Assembly (NCBI GenBank): GCA_002753185.1
Contig: PDZX01000015.1
Span: forward strand, 16,365-80,364
From: Magnetococcales bacterium WMHbin3
GTDB taxonomy: Bacteria; Pseudomonadota; Magnetococcia; Magnetococcales; Magnetaquicoccaceae
DNA: 64,000 nt
Direction: 5' to 3'
In this document: one piece after another, positions 56,872-64,000 of the stretch
Layout of the letters: each line of letters opens with the position of its first letter
Numbering within the stretch: position 1 is the stretch's first letter
The notes under the pieces: generated by a model
Databases searched by the model: none
What the model saw: the letters and a program-made list of their open reading frames with translations, nothing else
What the model was told of the DNA's origin: nothing
Translations under genes and position numbers: made by a program

Positions 56872-57957
56872 TCAGAAGGTGGCGCGTTTGGCCATCTGTT
56901 GCGATCCGGAGCCGGGTTTTTTCGGCATGGTCACGTTGCTGGATGCCTGGCCATTGTCGTCGTTGGCGGCGACCTGTTGCCGTTGTTCCTCGTGGACCCT
57001 GGCGAAGGCCTGATCCATCAGCACGGCCATGTGGTTGTCGCGCTTGACTGCAGAGCGGCCGCCGAAGACCACGGCGATCAGCCGGGTTTGACCGCGCATC
57101 GACGAGGCCACCAGATTGAAGCCGGAGGCGCGGATGTAACCGGTCTTGATGCCATCCATGCCCGCGTAGCGTTTCATCAGGTTGTTGTGGTTGTTGTGGT
57201 GCTTGCCGGCATAGTTGAAGCCGTCACGGCTGAAGTAGGGATAGTACTGGGGAAAGTGATAGACCAGGGCATAGCCGAGGACCGCCATGTCGCGGGCCGT
57301 GGTCACCTGGTCCGGATCGGGCAGGCCGGAGGCGTTGCGGAACACGGTGCGATTCATGCCCAGTTCATGCGCCTTGGCGGTCATGATGCGGGCGAAGGAC
57401 TCCTCGGTGCCGCCAAGGGCTTCCGAAAGCACTACCGTGGCGTCGTTGGCCGATTTGGTGACCATGCCCAGCAGGGCATCCTCGACGCGGATCATGTTGC
57501 CGGGCCTCAGGCCCAGTTTCGAGGGGGACTGGCTGGCCGCGTGTTGCGAGATCGGCAGTTTCTGATCCAGATCCAGTTGTCCCTTCTTCAGGGCCTGGAA
57601 GGTCAGGTAGAGGGTCATCATTTTGGTCAGCGAGGCCGGATGGCGCAATTCGTCCGGTTCCGTGGCATGCAGGATGCGGCCGGTTTTGGCTTCCATCACC
57701 AGGTCGGCGTAGTTGGCCGTGGAGTTGTCCACCGGGGGCGGGTAACGCTTGGCCACCTTGCCGTGGCCGCCACGACGCGCCTGGACGTAGCCGGTTTTTT
57801 GCTTGCCGTGTTGAAAGGCCTTTTTTTGTGTGGAAGAATGATAGGTCCGTTGACCTTTTGATCGCGCATCGGCGGTCAGTGGGACCAGCATCAGGGATAA
57901 CACCATGAAGAAAAAGAAAAACCCTGTACTTCCTGTTCTTTGGCGTATTGGCAGCAT
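56872..57957 (-). CDS. D-alanyl-D-alanine carboxypeptidase (PBP5/DacA type)
   Basis: Trims the terminal D-Ala of peptidoglycan stem peptides in the periplasm. 361 residues: N-terminal signal/anchor with a Phe-rich hydrophobic core, a basic linker, then the penicillin-binding fold with SxxK in HPASLTKMM, SxN in TKSANDATV and KTG in DGIKTGYI. The region after the KTG box is short, so the full PBP5 C-terminal beta domain and membrane helix appear absent. Start taken at the ATG at 57957; a GTG lies one codon upstream. Confidence 0.93.
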   Translation of the reverse strand: MLPIRQRTGSTGFFFFFMVLSLMLVPLTADARSKGQRTYHSSTQKKAFQHGKQKTGYVQARRGGHGKVAKRYPPPVDNSTANYADLVMEAKTGRILHATEPDELRHPASLTKMMTLYLTFQALKKGQLDLDQKLPISQHAASQSPSKLGLRPGNMIRVEDALLGMVTKSANDATVVLSEALGGTEESFARIMTAKAHELGMNRTVFRNASGLPDPDQVTTARDMAVLGYALVYHFPQYYPYFSRDGFNYAGKHHNNHNNLMKRYAGMDGIKTGYIRASGFNLVASSMRGQTRLIAVVFGGRSAVKRDNHMAVLMDQAFARVHEEQRQQVAANDDNGQASSNVTMPKKPGSGSQQMAKRATF

Positions 57958-58391
57958 CACTCGCGTTTCCCACTGTTGTCATTCATTGAACCTGCTTATC
58001 ACAAGCGATCCGGAAAAGCAACCCCTGATTCACGCGATCGTTCGAGTCGGTTTCCGTTGCCCAACCCTGAGAGCAATTATGCTGCCAATTGCGTCCGAAC
58101 CCCGTAGCGAATTGAAATCACGGGGGGTTGGGTTATCACAAGACAGCATCGGGCTTGGGCGGATTGACAAGCGCTTGACATGCGTCGCCGCTTTCTGACG
58201 CATGTGCGTTTCTGGGTGTCAATAATGCATGAGGGAAGGCGATGCCCCCAGCCGACGGGCAAAGAGGCGTTTTTGGCTGGCAAATCAAATTATTGAACCC
58301 ATGCCAGGCGAGGAATTGCTCGCATGGCACAAAGCTTGAATGGCAAGGTGCATTACCATTTCATCCACCGAGGAATCCAAGGAGAAGTCGC
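57958..58391. other. 434-bp intergenic region with two inverted repeats
   Basis: No convincing gene. It holds the 9-bp perfect inverted repeat ACATGCGTC/GACGCATGT (58178-58205, 10-nt loop) and a second hairpin, TGCCA-G-GCGAG with CTCGC-A-TGGCA (58302-58329), which lies about 60 nt before the start of the small Cys-containing protein. Promoters for the flanking divergent genes should be here; TTGACA-like boxes at 58164 and 58176 lack good partners. Confidence 0.5.
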
Positions 58392-58670
58392 ATGCGCCAT
58401 GCGCCGCCGGTTGTCGAGACGCCACTGCCCAGAGCGGGTGGGATCGGTTTGTTGAGTACTCTGCCTTATCTGGTCAAACTCGCCCTGGTCTCCAAATCCT
58501 GGAGAAGCGAAGTGATCGGAGGGGTGCTGCGGGGATTGCGGGAGGTGGGCGGACCAGGCCGGAGACGTTCCACCCGCCGTTGTCCAGACGGACACAAACC
58601 CCATCTGTCGGTGTGTCATCGGGGCTGGCGGGGAACGATCTGCCAGGAGTGCGATACGTTTCGTTATTGA
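58392..58670 (+). CDS. Small hypothetical protein with C-terminal cysteines
   Basis: A 92-residue protein with a very strong ribosome site (AAGGAGAA, 6 nt spacing) before the ATG at 58392. The middle is basic and amphipathic (LPYLVKLALVSKSWRSEVIG). The C-terminus has four Cys in the pattern C-x12-C-x8-C-x2-C, possibly a zinc ribbon. No family recognised. It ends convergently, overlapping the receiver gene by 7 nt. Confidence 0.6.
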   Translation: MRHAPPVVETPLPRAGGIGLLSTLPYLVKLALVSKSWRSEVIGGVLRGLREVGGPGRRRSTRRCPDGHKPHLSVCHRGWRGTICQECDTFRY

Positions 58671-59074
58671 TCGGCCCGCGGGAGCAGACTGTACTGATGC
58701 AGCTTTTCCAGCAGCGCGCCGCGCTGAACCGGCTTGGCGATGTAATCGGTGCATCCGCCATGAAAGAAGGCCTTCACCACCTGTTCCTCGGTGTTGAGGG
58801 CCGTCACCATGAAAATCACCGCCTCGTGGCTCTCATCGATGCCATGGGTGCGTTCCAGGTCGCGGATGCGGGTCAGCGCCTCCTGACCATCCATCTCCGG
58901 CATCATGATGTCCAGGCAGATCAGATCATAAGGCTCCTGGTCGGTCAGCGCGAGTTCACAGGCATCCACCGCCTCCTCGCCGGTGACCGTGAGGTCGCAG
59001 GTCCCATACGGGCCGAGAATCTTCTCCATCAACAGCCGGTTGTGCGGTTCGTCATCGGCGATTAGAATTTTCAT
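58664..59074 (-). CDS. Stand-alone response-regulator receiver protein
   Basis: A 136-residue CheY-like receiver with acidic pocket Asp7/Asp8 (ILIADDEP), phospho-acceptor Asp55 (LICLDIMMPEMDG), a switch Thr (VTALNT) and Lys114 (DYIAKPV). No output domain. The ATG overlaps the RSH gene stop by 4 nt, so the pair is translationally coupled. It may transmit a phospho-signal to, or from, the (p)ppGpp-related partner; the cognate kinase is not in the window unless it is the kinase at 63160. Confidence 0.92.
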   Translation of the reverse strand: MKILIADDEPHNRLLMEKILGPYGTCDLTVTGEEAVDACELALTDQEPYDLICLDIMMPEMDGQEALTRIRDLERTHGIDESHEAVIFMVTALNTEEQVVKAFFHGGCTDYIAKPVQRGALLEKLHQYSLLPRADQ

Positions 59075-61002
59075 GTCGTCTCCTCCTGTGGACTCTTCGA
59101 CCGCTTGCCCCCCTGGCCGGCGTTGTCGTAGGGTTGCCTCCAGCCGTAGCTCAGGATCTCCTGCACCGCGCTGACGCGCAACAGTTCGTGCAAGACCTTG
59201 CCCAGGACCGAGGGTTTTTTGCCGTCGAGTTCCATGCTGACGACATAAGTATCCACGGTGCGCCCCTTGCCCTGGATGGACTGGCCGTTGATGCCCATCC
59301 TGGCCAGCAGTTCGAGCACTTCCAGCAGCGCGCCGGTGCGATGATAAACCGTGAAGGTGATCTGCAGGGCCTCGGCGCCGGGTTGGATCGCCCATTGGCC
59401 GGTCTCCCACTGGGCGCCCTGCACCTTGATGCAGTTGGCGCAATGCACGATCCAGCGTCCCTCTTCGGACAGGCGGCCCACGATCGGCATGCCGGGGGTG
59501 GCCAGGCAGCAGGTGGACCAGAGAATGTCCTGGCCGGTCAGCGAGGTGAGCTGAAAGCTCCCGGCAGCGGCGTTGCGGTTGATGCCGCGCACCGTGGCCT
59601 CCTGGTTCTTCAGGGCCTGCTTGATCATGGTGCGTGCCCGGGCGGTCTTCACGCTATCCAGCCAGGAGCGCTGGGGACGGGCATTCTTGGCGGTCAGGAT
59701 CCGGATCACGTCCCCATCCGTCATCGGATACTCCGGCGGACGATGGATGCCGTTGATCTTGGCGCCGATGCACCGTTCCCCCAGTTCCGTGTGTACCATG
59801 TAGGCGAAATCCACCACCACGGAGTCCACCGGGAAGGTGAAACGGTCCCCCTTGGGGGAGTAGACGTCCAACATGTCCGGCAGGACGTGGGCGTGAACCT
59901 CGGACATGCGCAGGTCGCTGTCGCCGAGGGTGGCCAACAGCCGCATGTAGCGGGTGGGATCCGGACCGCTCACCCCCCACTGGGCCAAAATCCCCAGGCG
60001 GTTGGCAAGCTCGTCCCGCTTGCGCACCACATGGATGTTCAGAGGATGCCCGTCCCAGATGATGCGCGTGGTCAGGGCACGGAAGCCGTTGACGCGCGGC
60101 GCGTTGAGATAATCCCGGATATGCCTGGGCAGCGGCTCGAACAGGGAGTGCATCTTGCCCACGGTGCGCCAGGCCGCGTCGTCGTCTTCCACCAGCAGGC
60201 GCAGCCGGTAGGCGGGCCAACCCACCAGCAGCAGCCGTCCGGTGCCGGGCTTCTCCGTGAGAAAGAAGAAGTCCGCGATTTTTCTCGTTTCCATCACGTA
60301 ATCCATCGCCAACCCATCCCCCATCACCACGTCCAGGTTTTGGGTGAGCCGTTCCATGCTGTGGGCGCCCTTGCGCAGCAGGTCATCCAGATTCTTTTTG
60401 GCGCGGGTGTATTGGACCGGCATCAGGTGGGGGAGGGTCATTTCGATGAGGGTGTCGGCCAGTTCCATGATCCCCAGGCGCCGGGCCACCCCCACGTAAA
60501 TCAGGGCGAGGCTGGCCTTGTTCTTGGCCTTGGTGGGACCATGCACCTCCAGGGAGCGGGAGTTGTGCAGCACATCGAACATCTTCACCAGCAGCACGCG
60601 CAGATCCTGCGACGCCGCCATCAGGATCCGGCGGTAGGTGGCCGGCAGATCCCCGCTGCCGGTTTGCAGGCTGCGGATCTTGGACAGGGCGATCACCAGG
60701 GTCAGAACTGCGGGATCGAATTCCCGGATGCGCTCTTCCGCCTCCATTTCCGGCGGGGCATCCTCCAGGGCGTCGTGCAACAGGGCCGCGCACACCCCCT
60801 GGGTATCGATCAGGCCCCAGTCCAGACAGCTCTTGGCCACCTGCAGGCAGTGGGTGACATAGGGCGCGCCATCCAGTTTGCGGACCTGCCGTTCGTGAAA
60901 CTTGCAGGCCATTTCCACGGCGCGCTCGATTTTCGCGCACTCTTCCTCGCCGAGCACGCGGCTGGCGTCGAGAAGTTCCCGTATCTGACTGGCTAGGTCC
61001 AT
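59071..61002 (-). CDS. RelA/SpoT-homologue with degenerate synthetase domain
   Basis: A 643-residue RSH protein. The HD hydrolase set is intact: His51 (YVTHCLQVA), His76-Asp77 and Glu80-Asp81 (LLHDALED), Asp143 and Asn147 (FDVLHNSRSL). The synthetase region has lost key residues. The usual YxSLHT is FRALTT, and EVQIRT with its catalytic Glu is NIHVVRK. TGS (YSPKGDRFTFPVDSVVVDFA) and C-terminal ACT domains are present. It should therefore hydrolyse but not make (p)ppGpp. It is coupled to a receiver-domain gene. This is not a normal SpoT neighbourhood (no rpoZ, gmk or spoU), so another full RSH probably exists elsewhere. Confidence 0.88.
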   Translation of the reverse strand: MDLASQIRELLDASRVLGEEECAKIERAVEMACKFHERQVRKLDGAPYVTHCLQVAKSCLDWGLIDTQGVCAALLHDALEDAPPEMEAEERIREFDPAVLTLVIALSKIRSLQTGSGDLPATYRRILMAASQDLRVLLVKMFDVLHNSRSLEVHGPTKAKNKASLALIYVGVARRLGIMELADTLIEMTLPHLMPVQYTRAKKNLDDLLRKGAHSMERLTQNLDVVMGDGLAMDYVMETRKIADFFFLTEKPGTGRLLLVGWPAYRLRLLVEDDDAAWRTVGKMHSLFEPLPRHIRDYLNAPRVNGFRALTTRIIWDGHPLNIHVVRKRDELANRLGILAQWGVSGPDPTRYMRLLATLGDSDLRMSEVHAHVLPDMLDVYSPKGDRFTFPVDSVVVDFAYMVHTELGERCIGAKINGIHRPPEYPMTDGDVIRILTAKNARPQRSWLDSVKTARARTMIKQALKNQEATVRGINRNAAAGSFQLTSLTGQDILWSTCCLATPGMPIVGRLSEEGRWIVHCANCIKVQGAQWETGQWAIQPGAEALQITFTVYHRTGALLEVLELLARMGINGQSIQGKGRTVDTYVVSMELDGKKPSVLGKVLHELLRVSAVQEILSYGWRQPYDNAGQGGKRSKSPQEETT

Positions 61003-61080
61003 GGCGTTGTGCGATCCCCATTCACGGCGGCGTGTTCGTCCGACTGGTATCTTCTACGATAGGACTTCTTAATCGTCGCG

Positions 61081-61128
61081 GCAAAGGGGGAAAAAATTTT
61101 TTTCCCTTTGCGCATCTCCGAGGATGCG
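61081..61128. other. Two adjacent hairpins in a divergent intergenic gap
   Basis: GCAAAGGG...CCCTTTGC encloses GG-A6-T7, giving a near-complete 31-nt inverted repeat (61081-61111). CGCATC-tccgag-GATGCG (61111-61128) follows at once. They lie upstream of both divergent genes, so a simple terminator role is odd; attenuation or protein binding is possible. Confidence 0.5.
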
Positions 61129-61198
61129 TTCTGAATCGGAATCGGTTAGGATGGACACTCGCTTGGTCCTCACACTCGCCACAGTCAGAATAAGGAGA

Positions 61199-61891
61199 AT
61201 GACCTTGTTTCAATTTGTCAAATGGATTTTTGCCAAGATCGTCCCCTATGGGGTTGGCATCGGCGTGGGGGTATTGTTCTTCTTTCTGCTGACCCGCTAT
61301 GCACCCACCCCGGAAAAACCGCATCCGGTGCCCCCTGGGGCAGCCAAGAGCCAGACCCTCGCCACGCGCGAGCCGGTCGCAACCACCGCGCCGCCGGTCA
61401 AACCCATTGAGACGCCAGCCACCGCCCCGGTCGCCAAGCCGGCGCCTGAACCCGTTGCCCCGGTCGCCAAGCCGGCGCCCGAACCCGTTGCCCCGGTCGC
61501 CAAGCCGGCGCCCGAACCCGTTGCCCCGGTCGCCAAGCCCGCTCCCGTTGTCCCGGTCGCCCCGGCCCAGATCGCCGCGCAGGTCAGCGAACCGGTCGCC
61601 GACCCGATTGCCGAACCGGATGGCGCGTCCGTGCCAGCCCCGGCCCCAGTCGCCGCGCAGCCGCCACAGGATGTCGTCACGGCCCCGTCCAGGTCGTCCG
61701 CCGCGCCAACCGCCCAGAACTGGTCCCCCAGCGCCCAGTGGCAGGCCGCCTGTCAGGAGCGCCTCGCCATGGCCAAGCGCATGGTCGAAGATGGACGCGC
61801 CCGTTGTCCGGCCTCCGGTTACATGCGGCAGAATTGCCTGGATTATTATCGTGACATGGAGTGGCGCTACCAGGGCGCCCGTTGCGACTAA
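61199..61891 (+). CDS. Proline-rich membrane-anchored protein
   Basis: A 230-residue protein: one N-terminal transmembrane helix (IVPYGVGIGVGVLFFFLLTRY), then a long Pro/Ala/Lys/Glu periplasmic stretch with four tandem copies of an APVAKPAPEPV unit, TonB-like. A C-terminal helical part has four Cys (WQAACQER, ARCPAS, QNCLDYY, ARCD), possibly two disulfides. No family recognised; it may span the periplasm. The ATG at 61199 abuts its AAGGAGA site with only 1-2 nt spacing; a TTG two codons later (61205) has ideal spacing. Confidence 0.75.
   Translation: MTLFQFVKWIFAKIVPYGVGIGVGVLFFFLLTRYAPTPEKPHPVPPGAAKSQTLATREPVATTAPPVKPIETPATAPVAKPAPEPVAPVAKPAPEPVAPVAKPAPEPVAPVAKPAPVVPVAPAQIAAQVSEPVADPIAEPDGASVPAPAPVAAQPPQDVVTAPSRSSAAPTAQNWSPSAQWQAACQERLAMAKRMVEDGRARCPASGYMRQNCLDYYRDMEWRYQGARCD
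61424..61545 (+). repeat. 33-bp tandem repeat, three and a half units
   Basis: Units at 61424, 61457 and 61490 are identical except for one T/C difference (GCGCCTGAA versus GCGCCCGAA). A truncated fourth unit starts at 61523. Each encodes 11 residues of the proline-rich region. Copy number is likely to vary between strains. Confidence 0.9.
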
Positions 61892-62103
61892 TCCATGCCG
61901 GCTTCCGGCAGGGGATCCTCCTCGGGCACTGGCATGTCCAGATGCCCGAGGCACCACTCCGTGTTGACGATGGCAGGAGGTCCGAACAGGACAATGGTGC
62001 GGTCGATGGCCCGCCATTGGGCGTCCCTGCCAAATCGAACGGGGTGGTTGCCAACATCCCCAAGCTGAAATTGCAGCGTGAACAGACGAGCGAAACGATC
62101 CAT
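61888..62103 (-). CDS. Possible small hypothetical protein
   Basis: A 71-residue frame, MDRFARLFTLQFQLGDVGNH to a C-terminus rich in Pro, Glu and Asp. It looks protein-like in composition and fills an otherwise empty 378-bp gap, but it has only a weak ribosome site and no recognised family. It converges with the proline-rich gene, overlapping its stop by 4 nt. The remaining part of the gap (62104-62269) shows nothing beyond the ribosome site of the next gene. Confidence 0.4.
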   Translation of the reverse strand: MDRFARLFTLQFQLGDVGNHPVRFGRDAQWRAIDRTIVLFGPPAIVNTEWCLGHLDMPVPEEDPLPEAGMD

Positions 62104-62269
62104 GAGCCACTCATTAATTGCAAAAGCCCTTCCCGGCGGGGTGACAAGGCCGGGATGAATGATGCGACGCGGGCTGGATACGCATGCTTTGTGCCAGCGT
62201 GAGGGCAGGAAGCCGGAGGCGAGTTTCTCGTTGCTTAACCCGCTGTTTCGTCGTGTGAAGGGGGAAACC

Positions 62270-63157
62270 ATGCGCCTGCTTTTCTTGTTGACGCTCTTGT
62301 TGCTGCCCGATTGCCGGATCGCGGACGCCAACTCCTTGACCATGGGGACCATCGGCAACTCCCCGGTGGAAGAGATCCGGCGTTTCACCCCGGTGATCCG
62401 CAAGATCGCCGCCCTGCTGCAACTCCCCGAAATCGATGGCGGCGAGGTGGTGATGGCCGCCGACATCCCGCAAATGGCGGAACTCCTGAAAAACGGCAAG
62501 GTGGATTTCTACTACGACAGCCCCCTGCCATCCCTGGCGGTCAATCACCTGGCCGGCAGCGAAATGGTCCTGCGCCGCTGGAAGCACGATCATCCGGAAT
62601 ACACCTCCCTGATCTTCGTCAAGAAGGAGAGCACGATCCAGGACCTCGCCGGCCTGAACGGGGAGGTGATCGGCTTCAAGGACGAATTCTCCTCCAGCGG
62701 CCATCTCCTGCCGCGCATCGCCATGGAGGAGGCCGGACTGCGGCTGGCGCCACTGCCGGAAAGGGCGCCGCCGGCCAGGATCCCCGGACAGACCGGCTAT
62801 CTCTTCACCAGGGGCAACGAGAACAGCATCGTCTGGGTCTCCTTCGGCCGGATCGCCGCCGGAACCATCTCCAGGGAGGAGTTCCTCGCCAAGTCCAAGG
62901 GGGATCTCGACCAGTTGCGCATCCTCCACGAGACCTTTCCCATCCCCAGACAGGTGATCAACTTCCGCTCCGGCCTGCCCGACCGGGTGAAGAGCGCGCT
63001 GATGCGCACCCTGACCGGTCTGGAAGAGAGCACGGCGGGCAAGGAGGTCTTGCGCCAGTTCGAAAAGACCACCCGCTTCGATCCCCTGCCCAGGGAGGCC
63101 ATGAGCAGGCTGGAATCGATCAAACCCATCGTCCTCAAGATCCTCGGTCTCTCCTGA
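62270..63157 (+). CDS. PhnD-like periplasmic substrate-binding protein
   Basis: A 295-residue secreted protein: signal peptide (MRLLFLLTLLLLP core, cleavage near ADANS), then a type 2 periplasmic-binding fold of the phosphate/phosphonate family (TMGTIGNSPVEEIRRFTPVI, KVDFYYDSPLPSLAV, IFVKKESTIQDLAGLNGEVI and FKDEFSSSGHLLPRIAMEEA). No ABC permease or ATPase gene is adjacent. Instead a sensor histidine kinase starts 2 nt after its stop, so it is probably a ligand receptor feeding that kinase. Ribosome site AAGGGGG before the ATG at 62270. Confidence 0.88.
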   Translation: MRLLFLLTLLLLPDCRIADANSLTMGTIGNSPVEEIRRFTPVIRKIAALLQLPEIDGGEVVMAADIPQMAELLKNGKVDFYYDSPLPSLAVNHLAGSEMVLRRWKHDHPEYTSLIFVKKESTIQDLAGLNGEVIGFKDEFSSSGHLLPRIAMEEAGLRLAPLPERAPPARIPGQTGYLFTRGNENSIVWVSFGRIAAGTISREEFLAKSKGDLDQLRILHETFPIPRQVINFRSGLPDRVKSALMRTLTGLEESTAGKEVLRQFEKTTRFDPLPREAMSRLESIKPIVLKILGLS

Positions 63158-63159
63158 CC

Positions 63160-64000
63160 ATGTCCGGCATCCGCGCTCAATTATTGCTTTTCACCGCGCT
63201 GATCATCTTCCTGCTTTCCGGAGTCCTCACCACCCTTTCGATCGTGCAGCATCGCCGGCAGATGCTGGAACGCTATCGTTCCGAGGCGGTGCAACTGGTG
63301 AACGTGGCCTCGGAAACGATCCTGGACGACCTGTACCGGTTGGATCTCAAGACGTTGCGGCGTCACCTGCAGGCCATCGCGCTGGATGGGGATATCATCC
63401 GGATCCAGGTGCTGGATCATGCCGGCCGCATCCTCACCGACGGGAGCGACGACAATCCGGTGCGCGGGCAGATGCCGGATGACCCCTTCATCCGGGATCT
63501 GCCGTCCACCACGCGGATCACCTTGTACCTCGACACGCAATTCTTCAAGGTGGGGGCGCCGCTGGCCCTGGAAGGCCAGCCCCCCATGGGGTGGCTGGGC
63601 CTGGTCTTCTCCATGGAGAACCTGCACCGGCGCCTGACGAGTCATCTCCATCAGCAGTTGATGGTCGCCGGAGCGGGCTTCCTGTTGGCGATGGGGCTGG
63701 CCTGGCTGTTGGCATTCAAGCTGACCCGTCCCATCACCATCCTGACCGGGGTGGCCAACCGGATTCGCGCCGGGGAGTCGGATGTGGTCATTCCGAGGGT
63801 GGGCCAAAGGGAGACCCGCGCCCTCTCCATGGCGCTGGAACAGATGCTCTCCCGCATGCTCGCCGCCCATCGGGAGTTGGTGCAACTCAACGTCTCCCTC
63901 GACCAGAAGGTGGCGGAACGGACCTTGGAACTGGAACAGGCGCGCCGCGTCGCCGAGGAGGCCAGCCACGCCAAGAGCGATTTTCTGGCCAGCATGAGCC
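63160..64000 (+). CDS. Sensor histidine kinase, N-terminal part (cut by window end)
   Basis: 280 codons are present. Transmembrane helix 1 is at about residues 7-28, followed by a periplasmic sensor region to about 165 (ILDDLYRLDLKTLRRHLQAI, GRILTDGSDDN). Helix 2 is at about 165-187, then HAMP (FKLTRPITILTGVANRIRAG), a coiled coil (LNVSLDQKVAERTLELEQAR), and the start of HisKA at HAKSDFLASMS, where the window ends just before the expected phospho-His. Such kinases often continue into ATPase and receiver modules. Likely paired with the PhnD-like binding protein. Confidence 0.9.
   Translation, partial: MSGIRAQLLLFTALIIFLLSGVLTTLSIVQHRRQMLERYRSEAVQLVNVASETILDDLYRLDLKTLRRHLQAIALDGDIIRIQVLDHAGRILTDGSDDNPVRGQMPDDPFIRDLPSTTRITLYLDTQFFKVGAPLALEGQPPMGWLGLVFSMENLHRRLTSHLHQQLMVAGAGFLLAMGLAWLLAFKLTRPITILTGVANRIRAGESDVVIPRVGQRETRALSMALEQMLSRMLAAHRELVQLNVSLDQKVAERTLELEQARRVAEEASHAKSDFLASMS

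Noticed and set aside
61424..61545. 33-bp direct repeats as CRISPR
   Set aside because: The units are directly adjacent without spacers and encode an in-frame proline-rich repeat.
61022..62110. A 362-codon minus-strand frame rich in Gly/Asp/Arg repeats
   Set aside because: Antisense to the repeat-bearing proline-rich gene, which has a membrane helix and a ribosome site; the repeats create the false frame.

Overview
The window looks like the chromosome of a Gram-negative proteobacterium. It carries LptD, SurA, an OmpA-type lipoprotein, an RND efflux pump, a PBP5-type carboxypeptidase and a GC-rich coding bias. I cannot place it more precisely from sequence alone. Housekeeping blocks alternate with accessory blocks rich in defence-like and toxin-antitoxin genes. 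No rRNA, tRNA, CRISPR array or insertion sequence was recognised.

Layout. 1-9.4 kb (minus strand): a tight chain carA-carB-greA-hepT-mntA-rlmE-Ser/Thr kinase-guaB (guaB cut by the window edge), with a clear sigma70 promoter before carA. A HEPN/MNT toxin-antitoxin pair sits inside this chain between greA and rlmE. 9.5-11.1 kb (plus): a two-PDZ secreted protein and map.

11.1-21.5 kb is an accessory island. It holds a DUF433/DUF5615 toxin-antitoxin pair, an FkbM-type methyltransferase, and a three-gene minus-strand cluster. That cluster is an AAA ATPase, a TOPRIM-like protein and a 1748-residue protein joining DUF262, TIR, NB-ARC and 14 WD40 repeats. A SAM methyltransferase and a MazF/PemK-type pair follow. 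Two copies of a roughly 90-bp repeat, each carrying a sigma70-like promoter, precede the DUF433 pair and the FkbM gene.

21.5-37.8 kb is core: rarA, an OmpA-like lipoprotein, hrcA-grpE-dnaK-dnaJ-dapB, two small unknown proteins, then trpF-accD-folC-lptD-surA-pdxA with stop/start overlaps. 37.9-45.8 kb: cheB-cheR (minus), then a complete RND tripartite efflux operon (plus). 45.8-47.3 kb: a decayed AAA ATPase/DUF4276 pair. 47.5-52.6 kb (minus): erpA-like, lon, and a TPR O-GlcNAc-transferase-like protein. 52.9-56.8 kb (plus): a PHP-SMC ATPase (TrlF/Ppl type) coupled to an AlbA_2/HATPase protein, probably a second defence locus. 56.9-64 kb: a D-Ala-D-Ala carboxypeptidase, a small Cys-containing protein, an RSH protein with degenerate synthetase overlapping a receiver-domain protein, a proline-rich membrane protein with 33-bp repeats, and a PhnD-like binding protein followed by a sensor kinase cut at the window end.

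The most novel item is the DUF262-TIR-NB-ARC-WD40 protein with its AAA and TOPRIM partners (12.6-20.0 kb). All functional claims rest on motif reading; no searches were run.
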